64,000 nt of DNA from Nocardia abscessus (lineage in GTDB: Bacteria > Actinomycetota > Actinomycetes > Mycobacteriales > Mycobacteriaceae), in the NCBI RefSeq assembly GCF_015477775.1, contig NZ_JADLQO010000010.1, forward strand, positions 124,001 through 188,000, read 5' to 3'. A model generated the notes under the pieces. That model ran no database searches and was not told where the DNA came from. It was given only the letters and a program-made list of their open reading frames with translations. A program made the translations under genes and the position numbers. Of this stretch, positions 15,772 to 23,598 are shown in pieces. How positions within the stretch are numbered: position 1 is the stretch's first letter; each line of letters opens with the position of its first letter.

Positions 15772-16569
15772 TTACGGCTTGCGAGCGACCGCGCCGTAGG
15801 CGGAGATCGGACGGGCCTCCCCGACCTCGGTGTCGCCCGAGCGCCACTGCGTGATGGATACGAAGCCCGGCTCGACCAGCTCCAAACCGTCGAAGACGGC
15901 CTTGATCTGAGCCTGCGGGCGAGGGACATAAGGAGTGCCGCCCGTGCCGGTGTAGTTCTCGCACAGGGTGACATAGGACTTGCTGTCGTCGGTGCCGTCC
16001 CACATCACCAAGTGGCTGCCCGACGGTACGGCGTCCAGCACCGTGTGCACGATGCGCAGGAGATCGTCGTAGGTCTTGGCGTGGCCGAGCACGCCCATGA
16101 ACATCACGCCGATCGGCTCGTTGAAGTTCAGGACGTTCTTGGCGTCGGCGATGATCCGCTCGGGATCGTGGTAGTCGGCGTCGACGTAGGTGGTGACGCC
16201 TTCGGGTGTGGTGCTGGTGAGTAGCGCCCGCGCGTGCGTGAGCACCAGTGGGTCGTTGTCCACGTACACGATCCGGGCTTCGGGCGTGACGCTCTGGGCG
16301 ACCTCGTGGGTGTTCTGCATGGTGGGCAGGCCGGTGCCGATGTCGAGGAACTGGCGGATGCCCACCTCGCCGGCGAGGTAGCGCACCGCGCGGATGAGGA
16401 ACTGGCGCGACTGCACCGCCATGGTGGTGATGTCCGGATCGACTTCGATTCCGGCGTCGCCTGCGATGCGGTCGATCTCGTAGTAGTCCTTACCGCCCAT
16501 CCAGTAGTTCCAGATCCGCGCGGAGTGGGGGATGTCGGTCCGGATGAGGGGGCTGTGGTCTTCGGGCAT
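15772..16569 (-). CDS. DUF574 (SAV2177-type) SAM-dependent methyltransferase
   Basis: A 265-aa protein of the actinobacterial DUF574 family. It has the family start HSARIWNYWMGGKDYYEIDR, the SAM-binding strand FLDIGTGLP, the acidic adenine-contact strand VYVDNDPLV, and MFMGVLGHAKTY. Structures of the family show a Rossmann methyltransferase, but the substrate is unknown. ATG 16569 has GAGGAG eight bases upstream. It is divergent from a DUF397 gene, with 325 bases between them. DUF574, DUF397 and XRE-DUF5753 genes co-occur in Streptomyces and Nocardia and are tied to developmental regulation there. A strong terminator follows the gene. Confidence 0.9.
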   Translation of the reverse strand: MPEDHSPLIRTDIPHSARIWNYWMGGKDYYEIDRIAGDAGIEVDPDITTMAVQSRQFLIRAVRYLAGEVGIRQFLDIGTGLPTMQNTHEVAQSVTPEARIVYVDNDPLVLTHARALLTSTTPEGVTTYVDADYHDPERIIADAKNVLNFNEPIGVMFMGVLGHAKTYDDLLRIVHTVLDAVPSGSHLVMWDGTDDSKSYVTLCENYTGTGGTPYVPRPQAQIKAVFDGLELVEPGFVSITQWRSGDTEVGEARPISAYGAVARKP

Positions 16570-16894
16570 GGGTTGGACTCCTCGCAAAAAACGGTGTCCG
16601 CGGCACGGCCGTGCGGGTGGGCGCGTGGAGGTGTCGCGAATGACTGGTACATCCGATGTGCACTGTGACAGTACAAGATTCGTCCTCCGCGAGCGGGTCG
16701 GATCGGGGAGCTGATCACGGTGTTTCCGGGTCGGCGCGACCGTGTTTCACAATCCCGACCGAATGGTCCGAATCTGCGGGCGCGCAGAGGGCGAACTTCG
16801 TGCTATCGTCCGGTGTTGGTGCAAATGCAAGAACGTTTGAACGTGCATCTGCACGAACCGAATCGCCTAACTGCGGTAACCGAGGAGTGGGAAG
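16570..16894. other. Divergent regulatory gap between DUF574 and DUF397 genes
   Basis: This 325-base gap holds no gene I can support. It contains the start region of the DUF574 gene (left) and, near the DUF397 end, the split palindromic element at 16816-16856. Confidence 0.6.
16816..16856. promoter_or_regulatory. Split palindromic element before DUF397 gene, site C
   Basis: ATGCAAG at 16825-16831 and CATCTGCACGA at 16846-16856 are the two halves of site A, but separated by 14 bases instead of 2. The segment is itself an inverted repeat, GTGCAAATGCA against TGCATCTGCAC. It ends 38 bases before the DUF397 start. The 12-base extra spacing is close to one helical turn, so the same protein could bind with the half-sites on the same DNA face. 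Confidence 0.5.
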
Positions 16895-17116
16895 ATGTCG
16901 GATACATCCACCAACGAGATCGTCGGAACTTGGCGCAAGAGTTCCTTCAGTAATCCGAGCGGCAACTGCGTCGAGGTGGCCGAAACGGTCAACGGCCAGG
17001 TGGCGGTGCGTAACTCGCGGGATCCGGAGGGCGGTGTGCTCGTCTACACCCGTCCGGAGATCGATGCGTTCGTCCGCGGCGCGAAGGCCGGAGAGTTCGA
17101 CTATTTGACTAGCTGA
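16895..17116 (+). CDS. DUF397 small protein
   Basis: A 73-aa DUF397 protein with the family signature TWRKSSFSNPSGNCVEVAE, then VAVRNSRDPEGGVLVYTRPE and ending EFDYLTS. These proteins pair with XRE-DUF5753 regulators (WhiJ-like systems in Streptomyces) and are thought to modulate them, in a layout resembling a toxin-antitoxin pair. Here the XRE gene follows 90 bases downstream on the same strand. The ATG at 16895 has a weak ribosome site (GAGTGGGAAG). The upstream split palindrome is the likely control point. Confidence 0.92.
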   Translation: MSDTSTNEIVGTWRKSSFSNPSGNCVEVAETVNGQVAVRNSRDPEGGVLVYTRPEIDAFVRGAKAGEFDYLTS

Positions 17117-17140
17117 GCGGTAACATTAGCGGTCGGTGCG

Positions 17141-17171
17141 GTGTGTCTCGCGACATGTGGATGTGACACAC
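17141..17171. promoter_or_regulatory. Inverted repeat before the XRE gene
   Basis: GTGTGTC at 17141-17147 and GACACAC at 17165-17171 form a perfect seven-base inverted repeat, 36 bases before the XRE start. A similar palindrome, GTGTGC / GCACAC, precedes the XRE paralogue at 28105. Possible autoregulatory site. Confidence 0.4.
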
Positions 17172-17206
17172 TGTGGGCAACCCCCGGAGTATCGGAGACG
17201 AACTCG

Positions 17207-18094
17207 ATGATCGCTGAACCCGATGACGATGGTCACGTGCAATCCGTTGTCGCGGAACGTGGTCCGACCGTGCTACGCATCGCGTTGGGCGGTCAGCTGC
17301 GCAAGCTCCGGGAGAAGAGGAACATCACCCGCGAGGCGGCGGGCGATGCGATCCGCGGATCGCACGCCAAGATCAGCCGTCTCGAGTTGGGCCGTACCGG
17401 CTTCAAGGAACGCGATATCCGCGACCTGCTGACCCTCTACGGAGTCCACGATCCCGAGGAGCGCGAGTCGTTCCTCGAACTGGCCAGGCAGGCCAACGAG
17501 CCCGGCTGGTGGCATCGCTACAGCGACCTGCTGCCACAGTGGTTCGGCACCTACCTCGGTCTCGAACAGGCCGCGAGCAAGATCCGCACCTACGAGTCGC
17601 ATCTTGTTCCCGGCCTGCTGCAAACGCCCGAATACGCCAGGGCTGTCGTGGCGCTCGGGTACGAGGACGCCGACACGGATCGGCGGGTCGCGGTGCGTCA
17701 GCGTAGGCAGGAAATCCTTTTCCGCTCGGACCCTCCGGTGGTCTGGGCGGTGCTCGACGAAGCGGCGTTGCATCGGCCCGTCGGTGGCCCGCAGGTGCAT
17801 CGGGAGCAGATGCTGCACCTGGTGCGGCTGGCGAAGCTGCCGAACGTGACGATCCAGGTGCTTCCGTTCACCGCGGGCGAGCACGCCGCGGCGGGGAGCT
17901 CCTTCAGTATCCTGCGTTTCGCCGAGTCGGAACTGCCGGACATCGTGTATCTCGAACAGTTGACCAGCGCGCTGTATCTCGAACGGCGGCAAGACCTGGC
18001 GCTGTATCTGTCGGTGATGGACCGGCTCAGCGTTCAGGCCGAGCGTCCGGACAAGTCGATCGAGATCATGGAGAAGTACGCCGCCGGGCGCTGA
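17207..18094 (+). CDS. XRE family regulator with DUF5753
   Basis: A 295-aa regulator. Residues ~23-82 are a Cro/XRE helix-turn-helix (GGQLRKLREKRNITREAAGD, then IRGSHAKISRLELGRTGFKE). Residues ~95-285 are a DUF5753 domain with the typical ARQANEPGWWHRYSDLLPQW and VPGLLQTPEYARAVV. In Streptomyces such proteins (WhiJ-like) repress developmental genes and are countered by DUF397 partners. The paired DUF397 gene is directly upstream. ATG 17207 follows a GGAGA site. It is about 50% similar by eye to the two paralogues at 27067 and 28105. The predicted targets are the palindromes in this island. Confidence 0.93.
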   Translation: MIAEPDDDGHVQSVVAERGPTVLRIALGGQLRKLREKRNITREAAGDAIRGSHAKISRLELGRTGFKERDIRDLLTLYGVHDPEERESFLELARQANEPGWWHRYSDLLPQWFGTYLGLEQAASKIRTYESHLVPGLLQTPEYARAVVALGYEDADTDRRVAVRQRRQEILFRSDPPVVWAVLDEAALHRPVGGPQVHREQMLHLVRLAKLPNVTIQVLPFTAGEHAAAGSSFSILRFAESELPDIVYLEQLTSALYLERRQDLALYLSVMDRLSVQAERPDKSIEIMEKYAAGR

Positions 18095-18138
18095 GATCGC
18101 GCGGCGGCATCGCGCACACCCGTAAGACCTACTGAGCC

Positions 18139-18174
18139 GAGCGGCCACCTCCGGAATTCCGGAGGTGGCCGCTC
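18139..18174. terminator. 36-bp perfect palindrome, terminator between convergent genes
   Basis: GAGCGGCCACCTCCGGAA is followed at once by its exact reverse complement, giving a 36-bp perfect palindrome. It lies 45 bases after the XRE stop and 46 before the stop of the opposing small gene. As RNA it folds into a very stable hairpin from either strand. There is no long U run. A bidirectional terminator is the best reading; a protein-binding palindrome is possible. Confidence 0.7.
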
Positions 18175-18219
18175 GCTATAGTTCGTTACCCGCCGGGCTC
18201 GGACGGCGAGGTTGATTCG

Positions 18220-18525
18220 CTACTGCTTGATGAAGCTGGAGGCGATTCGCCAGAATGTCGCGGGCTGCAAGGTCCCGAGATCCCAGTCGTCGGCCATCGC
18301 GTGCGCGGTGGTGACGATTCGCTCTATATCGAAATCGTGCCGAGTTGCCGCCCCAGTGGATTCGACGGCATCAATAACGTATGCCATGGCGGTTTCTCGG
18401 GAAAATGCGGTATTGCTGTGGCCACTGCGGGCCGTCGATGTGCTCATATGTCTACCGTTCGCTGGCTGGTCGGCCAGTGCGGTGTCGGTTGATCCGAACC
18501 GACCGCCGGTAAGTGGTTGTTCCAT
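18220..18525 (-). CDS. Small hypothetical protein with site-B promoter
   Basis: A 101-aa protein that I cannot assign. The N-terminal half (MEQPLTGGRFGSTDTALADQ) is low-complexity. The C-terminal half has a compact helical pattern, AYVIDAVESTGAATRHDFDI and ERIVTTAHAMADDWDLGTLQ, ending ATFWRIASSFIKQ. No signal peptide or membrane helix is seen. ATG 18525 is chosen because upstream in-frame residues are Arg/Gly-rich. An internal ATG at 18444 would leave 74 aa. The element at 18651-18680, almost identical to site A, lies 125 bases upstream. It converges with the XRE gene across the 36-bp palindrome. Confidence 0.55.
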   Translation of the reverse strand: MEQPLTGGRFGSTDTALADQPANGRHMSTSTARSGHSNTAFSRETAMAYVIDAVESTGAATRHDFDIERIVTTAHAMADDWDLGTLQPATFWRIASSFIKQ

Positions 18526-18650
18526 TCGAACGCCCCTGTGTCGACTGGCGGCGGCAAGCCCACGGCGGCTTCGGCCTTCGGCTCGCCCACGCGGCCTCCC
18601 CTGGTGGTCCCCTGTAAAGCGTTGCGGCACCGAGTTTATGCCGCTGTACC

Positions 18651-18680
18651 TTTCAGATGCAAGCACATCTGCACGATCGA
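18651..18680. promoter_or_regulatory. Palindromic element, site B
   Basis: AGATGCAAGCACATCTGCAC (18655-18674), continuing GATCG, is identical to site A except for one base (T to C) in 25. It lies upstream of the small gene at 18220-18525 and downstream of the monooxygenase gene, the same relative position as site A. Conservation of a 25-base block between two otherwise unrelated gaps 3 kb apart argues for a bound protein. Confidence 0.62.
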
Positions 18681-18744
18681 TTGCACGTGCGTGCAGGCAA
18701 TTCGCGTCCGGAAGTTTGCGGACGCGGTGCCCGCCGAGCGAATT

Positions 18745-19047
18745 TCAGTCGCGGCCGAATAGGACGTCCGTGCTGTAGTCGATCTGTGTACCCGGCTCGA
18801 CGAATTGGTCCGCCGCGGCCCGCCAGGCGAGGAAATGTTCGGTGAAGCGATGCGCTTCGGCCGCCTCGTCATCGGTGTAGAGCTGGTAGAGAAAGAATCG
18901 GTGCGGGTCCACCCGATCTGCGCAGATGTCGAAGCGCAGACAGCCGGGTTCGGTCCGCACCGACGCCTCCGCGCTGCGGGAGATGGCCGCGAGGAACTCC
19001 GCTCGGGAGCCGGGGCGGATCTTCATCGAGACGATACGACTGAACAC
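18745..19047 (-). CDS. Antibiotic-biosynthesis-monooxygenase (ABM) family protein
   Basis: A 100-aa dimeric alpha-beta barrel protein. FSRIVSMKIRPGSRAEFLAA starts the ABM fold; RTEPGCLRFDICAD and FFLYQLYTDDEAAEAHRFTE are the usual second-strand and helix patterns. Members include quinol monooxygenases and haem-degrading enzymes. No haem-ligand motif is evident, so the substrate is open. GTG 19047 has GGGAG seven bases upstream. An SDR gene lies 64 bases upstream on the same strand, so a small redox operon is possible. Confidence 0.82.
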   Translation of the reverse strand: MFSRIVSMKIRPGSRAEFLAAISRSAEASVRTEPGCLRFDICADRVDPHRFFLYQLYTDDEAAEAHRFTEHFLAWRAAADQFVEPGTQIDYSTDVLFGRD

Positions 19048-19111
19048 GGTTGTTCTCCCATCGTGACCGGAGGCGTCAATCGGCAAGGGCGGTAGCGAGG
19101 TTCCCGACGGC

Positions 19112-19771
19112 TCAGTCGGCCAGTTGCGCTATTGCCTGGCTAATCGGAGTTCCGCCGGAAATCAGTTCGAGCGTTGTTCCGGCGGTGGGCGCGGCAGGCA
19201 GCAGTCCGGCCAGCACGGCCGCCACGTCGGCGCGGGAGACCTCGCCGCGCTCGAGCGGGGGCGGGGCGAGCGTCACCAGCCCGGTGCCAGGGGAGTCGGT
19301 CAGGCGGCCGGGCCGCAGGATGGTCCAGTCGAGATCCCTGCCGCGCAGATCGTTCTCGGCCGCGGTCTTGGCGTCGACGTAGGCCGCCCACACCTCGTCG
19401 GAGCCGGCCGCGGGCGGGCGGCCCGCGCCCATCGTGGAGATCTGCAGGAAACGGCGCACCCCGGTGCGCTCGGCCGTCTCGGCCAGTCGGACCGAGCCAC
19501 CCAGATCGACCGTATATTTTCGCTCGACGCCGCTGCCCTGTCCCGCGCCGGCGGCGAAAATCGCCGCTTCGCAGCCTTTTACGACCGTATCCAGCTCGTC
19601 GGTGCCGACATTCTCCAAGTCGCACAGCACGGGTTCGGCGCCGGTGCCGCGCACGTCGTCCGCGTGCTCGGGATTGCGGATCAGGGCGGCGACCTCGTGG
19701 CCCTCCTCGGTGAGCAAGGGGGCGAGCAGCAATGCGATCTTCCCATGTCCGCCTGCGATGACGACGCGCAT
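19112..19771 (-). CDS. Atypical SDR / NAD(P)-binding protein
   Basis: A 219-aa atypical short-chain dehydrogenase. The nucleotide-binding turn is VVIAGGHGKIALLLAPLL, with RNPEHADDV after the second strand, AAIFAAGAGQGSG at the fourth, and RFLQISTMGAGRPP. Such proteins (YwnB/NmrA-like) are often redox sensors or quinone reductases rather than true dehydrogenases. The usual YxxxK pair is present only as AYVDAKTAAE. ATG 19771 has GGAAGGA upstream. It is followed by the ABM gene on the same strand. Confidence 0.85.
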   Translation of the reverse strand: MRVVIAGGHGKIALLLAPLLTEEGHEVAALIRNPEHADDVRGTGAEPVLCDLENVGTDELDTVVKGCEAAIFAAGAGQGSGVERKYTVDLGGSVRLAETAERTGVRRFLQISTMGAGRPPAAGSDEVWAAYVDAKTAAENDLRGRDLDWTILRPGRLTDSPGTGLVTLAPPPLERGEVSRADVAAVLAGLLPAAPTAGTTLELISGGTPISQAIAQLAD

Positions 19772-19805
19772 GGATCGCTCCTTCCGGTCGGGGCGGCGCC
19801 CGCGC

Positions 19806-20318
19806 TCAGCGCTCGGGTCCGCCGGGATTACAGCGCGCTTCGACGGTGGCCTGGTAGCCGACCGCAGGGCGCCACGGTTCCAAGTTCCAGCTCGGCTTGT
19901 TCGGCTGGACCAGCCGCGCCCACGCCCAGTGACAGACGAACTGATCGCGCATGCCGGGTGCGGCGGCGTCCGCCGACCGGGCCACCACTTCCTGCCACGC
20001 CCGTTCGTCCGAGCCGGGGAAGGTGGTCTGGCGACCGGCCTGGGTGGGGAAGACGAGCAGCCGAGGCCCGTCGATCGTCTCGGTCCAGGTGACGTGATCG
20101 ACCAGCGGCTGTCCCGCGTAGGGGTCGACGGACGGTACGGCGGCCAGTGGTGTCGAGGCCGGTGCGCTCGGGGTGGTCGTCGTGGTGCCTGTGGTCGTGT
20201 TCGCCGGAGGCGCGGATTCCTCGGCTCCGCAGGCCACCGCCAGTGGCAGCAGGCCTGCTGAGAGCAGCACTGCGGCGCGGCGCCCGGTGACGAGGCGATG
20301 CGGGTACCGCTGCGCCAC
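19806..20318 (-). CDS. DUF2599-type lipoprotein
   Basis: A 170-aa exported lipoprotein. The signal is RRAAVLLSAGLLPLAVAC with lipobox cysteine in LAVAC-G, then a Thr/Pro/Ala-rich linker (TTTGTTTTTPSAPASTP). The C-terminal domain has DHVTWTETIDGPRLLVFPT, MRDQFVCHWAWARL and NLEPWRP, the pattern I associate with DUF2599, with two cysteines likely to pair. GTG 20318 has GGAGG seven bases upstream. Function unknown; it should sit at the outer face of the membrane. The start codon faces the divergent lipase gene, with 147 bases between. Confidence 0.78.
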   Translation of the reverse strand: MAQRYPHRLVTGRRAAVLLSAGLLPLAVACGAEESAPPANTTTGTTTTTPSAPASTPLAAVPSVDPYAGQPLVDHVTWTETIDGPRLLVFPTQAGRQTTFPGSDERAWQEVVARSADAAAPGMRDQFVCHWAWARLVQPNKPSWNLEPWRPAVGYQATVEARCNPGGPER

Positions 20319-20465
20319 GGTCGAACCTCCTGTGTTCTCCTCGGCACCGCTTTCCGGCGTGCTCAACCGAGCCTAGCGAGCGCGAGCGGCCACGGCGAGG
20401 TTCCCCGGGCGGGCCACCGATTGTGGTGGCTTGCCGCTACGGCCGCGGGTAGGGATAGTCGGTCG

Positions 20466-21593
20466 GTGCGGTGTGGACGGATCATGGTGGGGGCGGCGGG
20501 CGTCGTGGTCTCGGTGACGGTCGCGTTGGCCGGGCCCGCGGGCGCGCGGGTGGGCGAGGCGCCGGGCACGGTCACGGATCTGGTGGAGCTGGCCGGGCGG
20601 CTGCACGTGCGAGGAGCGGCCACCGCCGAGCGGCTGACGTATTGGTCGCGCGGCCCGCGCGGTCCGATGCTGAGTACCGGAGTGCTGTACCTGCCCGAAG
20701 GCGCTCCGCCGCAGGGCGGCTGGCCGATCATCGCCTACGCGCACGGCACGTCCGGGATCGCCGACGAGTGCGCGTTCACGCTGCAAGCCCGTGACTACTA
20801 CCTGACGTCGGTGTACCCGGAGTTGCTGCGCGCCGGATACGCGGTCGTGATCTCCGACTACGTCGGACTCGGCACCCCCGGCGTGCATCCGTATCTGGAC
20901 GGTCCCGCGCAGGCCCGCAGCATCATCGATGGCGTACGCGCCGCGCGAGCGGTCGCCCCCTCGCTCGGCACCCGCTGGGCGGTGTTCGGGCAATCGCAGG
21001 GTGGGCACGCGGCGCTGTTCACCGCCCACCTCGCACCCATCGACGCCCCGGAGCTCGAGCTGCGCGGTGCGGCCGCGACCGGCACCCCGTCGAATCTGGA
21101 TCTGGTGTTTCCGCTGGCCGGCCCCTGGCTGCCGCGGCTGCCGCTGCAGAAGACGACGACCTACTTCGGCATGCTGCTGGCCGGATTGCGGGCCAGTGCA
21201 CCGGAGCTGGACATCGACAGCTACCTGACGCCGGTCGGGCGAGACGTGCTGCGCGTCGTGGAAGCGGACTGCGCCGTCGAGGCGGACGCGCAGGTGTCCG
21301 GCATCGGCATCGGCGCCATGCTGTCGCGGCCTTTGGACGACCCCGCGCTGCTGGCCGCGGTGCGCGCGATGTTGCGGGTGCCGACGAGCGACTACTCCGT
21401 GCCGCTGTATCTCGGTCAAGGGCTGACCGATCTGGAGGTGCCCGCGCCGCTGACGCTCGAGCTGATCGCGGAGCTGCGCGCCTCCGGCACCGATCTGCGG
21501 GTGGGCTTCTACCCCGGCGATCATCTGGGCGCGGCGCGGGAAGCGTTTCCCGACGCGCTCACGTTCCTGCGCGGCGTGCTCGATCAGCCCTGA
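20466..21593 (+). CDS. Secreted LIP-type lipase/esterase 1
   Basis: A 375-aa alpha/beta-hydrolase of the secretory-lipase (LIP) family. A short signal (MVGAAGVVVSVTVALAGPAGA) precedes the domain. Nucleophile Ser177 is in GQSQGG. IIAYAHGTSGIADEC supplies the oxyanion loop, and DHLGAA near the end holds the likely catalytic His. GTG 20466 keeps arginines before the hydrophobic core; ATG 20484 is the alternative. It is the first of three lipases in one direction, but the genes are 500 and 230 bases apart, so they are probably separate units. It should act on exogenous or envelope lipids. Confidence 0.85.
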   Translation: MRCGRIMVGAAGVVVSVTVALAGPAGARVGEAPGTVTDLVELAGRLHVRGAATAERLTYWSRGPRGPMLSTGVLYLPEGAPPQGGWPIIAYAHGTSGIADECAFTLQARDYYLTSVYPELLRAGYAVVISDYVGLGTPGVHPYLDGPAQARSIIDGVRAARAVAPSLGTRWAVFGQSQGGHAALFTAHLAPIDAPELELRGAAATGTPSNLDLVFPLAGPWLPRLPLQKTTTYFGMLLAGLRASAPELDIDSYLTPVGRDVLRVVEADCAVEADAQVSGIGIGAMLSRPLDDPALLAAVRAMLRVPTSDYSVPLYLGQGLTDLEVPAPLTLELIAELRASGTDLRVGFYPGDHLGAAREAFPDALTFLRGVLDQP

Positions 21594-21603
21594 GTCCGCG
21601 TAC

Positions 21604-21846
21604 TCAGCGCCACAGCGATCGGCACGGTAGCCTGCGCAGGCCGGGACGGACCTGGCCGTCGACGGTGACGGTGAGCCCGGCGTGCGCGGCGGCCGAGGTG
21701 AACTCCCACGCCTCGGTGCGAGTCGCGGCGTACTCGAGGATCAGCGCGTCGTCGGGAGTGGGGCCGTCGAAGTAGACGGTGATCCGCTGGGTGGGCGGGT
21801 CCTGGGTGTCGTCGCGGTCAGCGAGTCTGCGCGCAGTGCCGTCCAT
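21604..21846 (-). CDS. Small hypothetical protein
   Basis: An 80-aa protein with a strand-helix pattern, QRITVYFDGPTPDDALILEY, then TRTEAWEFTSAAAHAGLTVT and VDGQVRPGLRRLPCRSLWR. I do not recognise the family. ATG 21846 has GGAG eight bases upstream and its codons look like real coding sequence. It is encoded against the lipases, with its stop 10 bases from the stop of lipase 1. Confidence 0.5.
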   Translation of the reverse strand: MDGTARRLADRDDTQDPPTQRITVYFDGPTPDDALILEYAATRTEAWEFTSAAAHAGLTVTVDGQVRPGLRRLPCRSLWR

Positions 21847-22121
21847 GCCACCGTCTCCTTCCGGCCGGCGCGGCAGCCGCGCCGGTAGGACCGACGGTAG
21901 AGGGCCGTCACTGCTGAGAACATGTTCCAGGTTATCGGCTGGAAATGTCACAGAACGGACCCGCGCCGGTGGGGTACAGTCACCAGCCGGGGCGCGTCGC
22001 GATCACAGTCCGCGCACCCCAAACTTGTTAATTGTCAACACGATCGCGTCGGGTAGTGCCCTGCGTGGCGATGTTGCCGAGGATGATTTACAGCGTTGGA
22101 CGATTCAGGAGGCACACGTCG

Positions 22122-23366
22122 ATGAGTCAGGGCCCACGTTCGTTGGGTAGGGGAGTGGGGCGACGACGTCTCGCACGTGCGATCGGAGCGATGGCCGCGG
22201 GCCTGGTGCTGGTCGCGAGCATGGCCGGTGCGGCAACCAGCGCACCGTTGTACCCCCAGCCCGATCCGGATCCCTTCTACGCGACACCGGCGGACATCGC
22301 CGACCGCAAGCCCGGCGACCTGATCGCCACCCGAGTGATGCCCCCGCTGGCGATCTTCCCGGAGACCACGGTGACCGTGGTCCGGTTCCGGTCGACGAGC
22401 TCGGAGGGCAAACCGATCGCCGCGACCACCACGGTGCTGACGCCCAAGTCGCACCGCCCCGACGGGCCGCTGCTGTCGTTCCAGCACATCATCAACGGAC
22501 TCGGCTCGGAATGCTCGGTCTCCCGGGTGCTCTACACCGGTGACCCGAACCTGGTCGTGCGTGAGGCGCCGGGCTGGAACGTCCTGCTCGCGCGCGGTTG
22601 GAGCGTCGCGCTGCCCGACCATCTCGGGCCGAACTTCGCCTATGGCGCCGCGAAGCTGGGCGGGCAGATCACGCTCGACGGGATTCGCGCGGTGAAGCAG
22701 GTCGCCGAACTCGGGGTGCAGCGCAGCCCGGTGGCGATGGTCGGATACTCAGGCGGCGGAATGGCCACCGCCTGGGCGGCGGCCCTGCAGCCGAAGTACG
22801 CACCGGAGCTGGAGATCGCGGGCGCGGCCATGGGCGGCGTGCCGATGAATCTCGTGAAGATGCTCGAGGGGCTCGGTTTGAATCCGCACCCGGTGTTCGG
22901 GCTCGCATTCGCCGCCGGATTCGGGCTCGAGCGCGAGTATCCGACGCGTTTCCCGCTCAGCGACCAGTTGAACGAGCGTGGCCTGGCCGCCCGCGCGCAG
23001 ATCGCCAACAGCTGCACCAACGACATCCTCTCGACGGGGGCCGGTCGCGGTGCGCTCGACTTCGCCAAGACGACCTCGATGATCAACGACGACACCGCGC
23101 GCGCCGTGGTCGAGGAGAACAGCCTCGAGCTCTACGACGGTGTGCCCAAGACGCCGGTGTTCGAATGGCATTCGCCCATCGATGGGCTCATTCCGATCGA
23201 CGCGGTGGTCAACACCGACAAGCGGTGGTGTGCGGCGGGCGCCAGGGTGCAAACCGAGGAGATCCCGGTTCCGGACCATTTGACCGCGGCGGTGCTCGGC
23301 ATTCCCGCGGCGCTGAACTGGCTGGACGCCCGTTTCCGGGGGGAGCCCGCGCCGAGCAATTGCTGA
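22122..23366 (+). CDS. Secreted LIP-type lipase 2
   Basis: A 414-aa secretory lipase. The twin-Arg-like start GRRRLARAIGAMAAGLVLVA leads into a signal peptide, then PLYPQPDPDPFYATPADIAD, typical of the family N-terminus. Nucleophile Ser210 is in GYSGGG. EWHSPIDGLIP carries the likely catalytic Asp and PDHLTAA the His. ATG 22122 has CAGGAGG nine bases upstream. Nocardia and mycobacterial members hydrolyse triacylglycerols or short esters outside the cell. It shares more with lipase 3 than with lipase 1. Confidence 0.88.
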   Translation: MSQGPRSLGRGVGRRRLARAIGAMAAGLVLVASMAGAATSAPLYPQPDPDPFYATPADIADRKPGDLIATRVMPPLAIFPETTVTVVRFRSTSSEGKPIAATTTVLTPKSHRPDGPLLSFQHIINGLGSECSVSRVLYTGDPNLVVREAPGWNVLLARGWSVALPDHLGPNFAYGAAKLGGQITLDGIRAVKQVAELGVQRSPVAMVGYSGGGMATAWAAALQPKYAPELEIAGAAMGGVPMNLVKMLEGLGLNPHPVFGLAFAAGFGLEREYPTRFPLSDQLNERGLAARAQIANSCTNDILSTGAGRGALDFAKTTSMINDDTARAVVEENSLELYDGVPKTPVFEWHSPIDGLIPIDAVVNTDKRWCAAGARVQTEEIPVPDHLTAAVLGIPAALNWLDARFRGEPAPSNC

Positions 23367-23382
23367 GCGACGATACGCGGAC

Positions 23383-23422
23383 GGCCGAGCCGGGACCCGT
23401 TCTCCGGATACGGGTCTCGGCC
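23383..23422. terminator. Hairpin after lipase 2
   Basis: GGCCGAG plus ACCCGT on the left pair with ACGGGT plus CTCGGCC on the right, with a five-base bulge CCGGG and a short loop. It begins 16 bases after the lipase 2 stop. There is no U run. Probable terminator between lipases 2 and 3. Confidence 0.45.
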
Positions 23423-23598
23423 GGTTGTTGCGATATGGATACGCGACAACACAACTCGGATGCTTTACTGCGTCCAGTCACGGCCGCTGACGTAGCCTGA
23501 CGTCCTGGCTCCCGGTCTGACAGGGGACATTTCGGGGGTCGCGGCCAGTGCGCCCGGGTGCCAGACGACGTTGCCGTTCGCACCCAGAGGCGTGTGCC

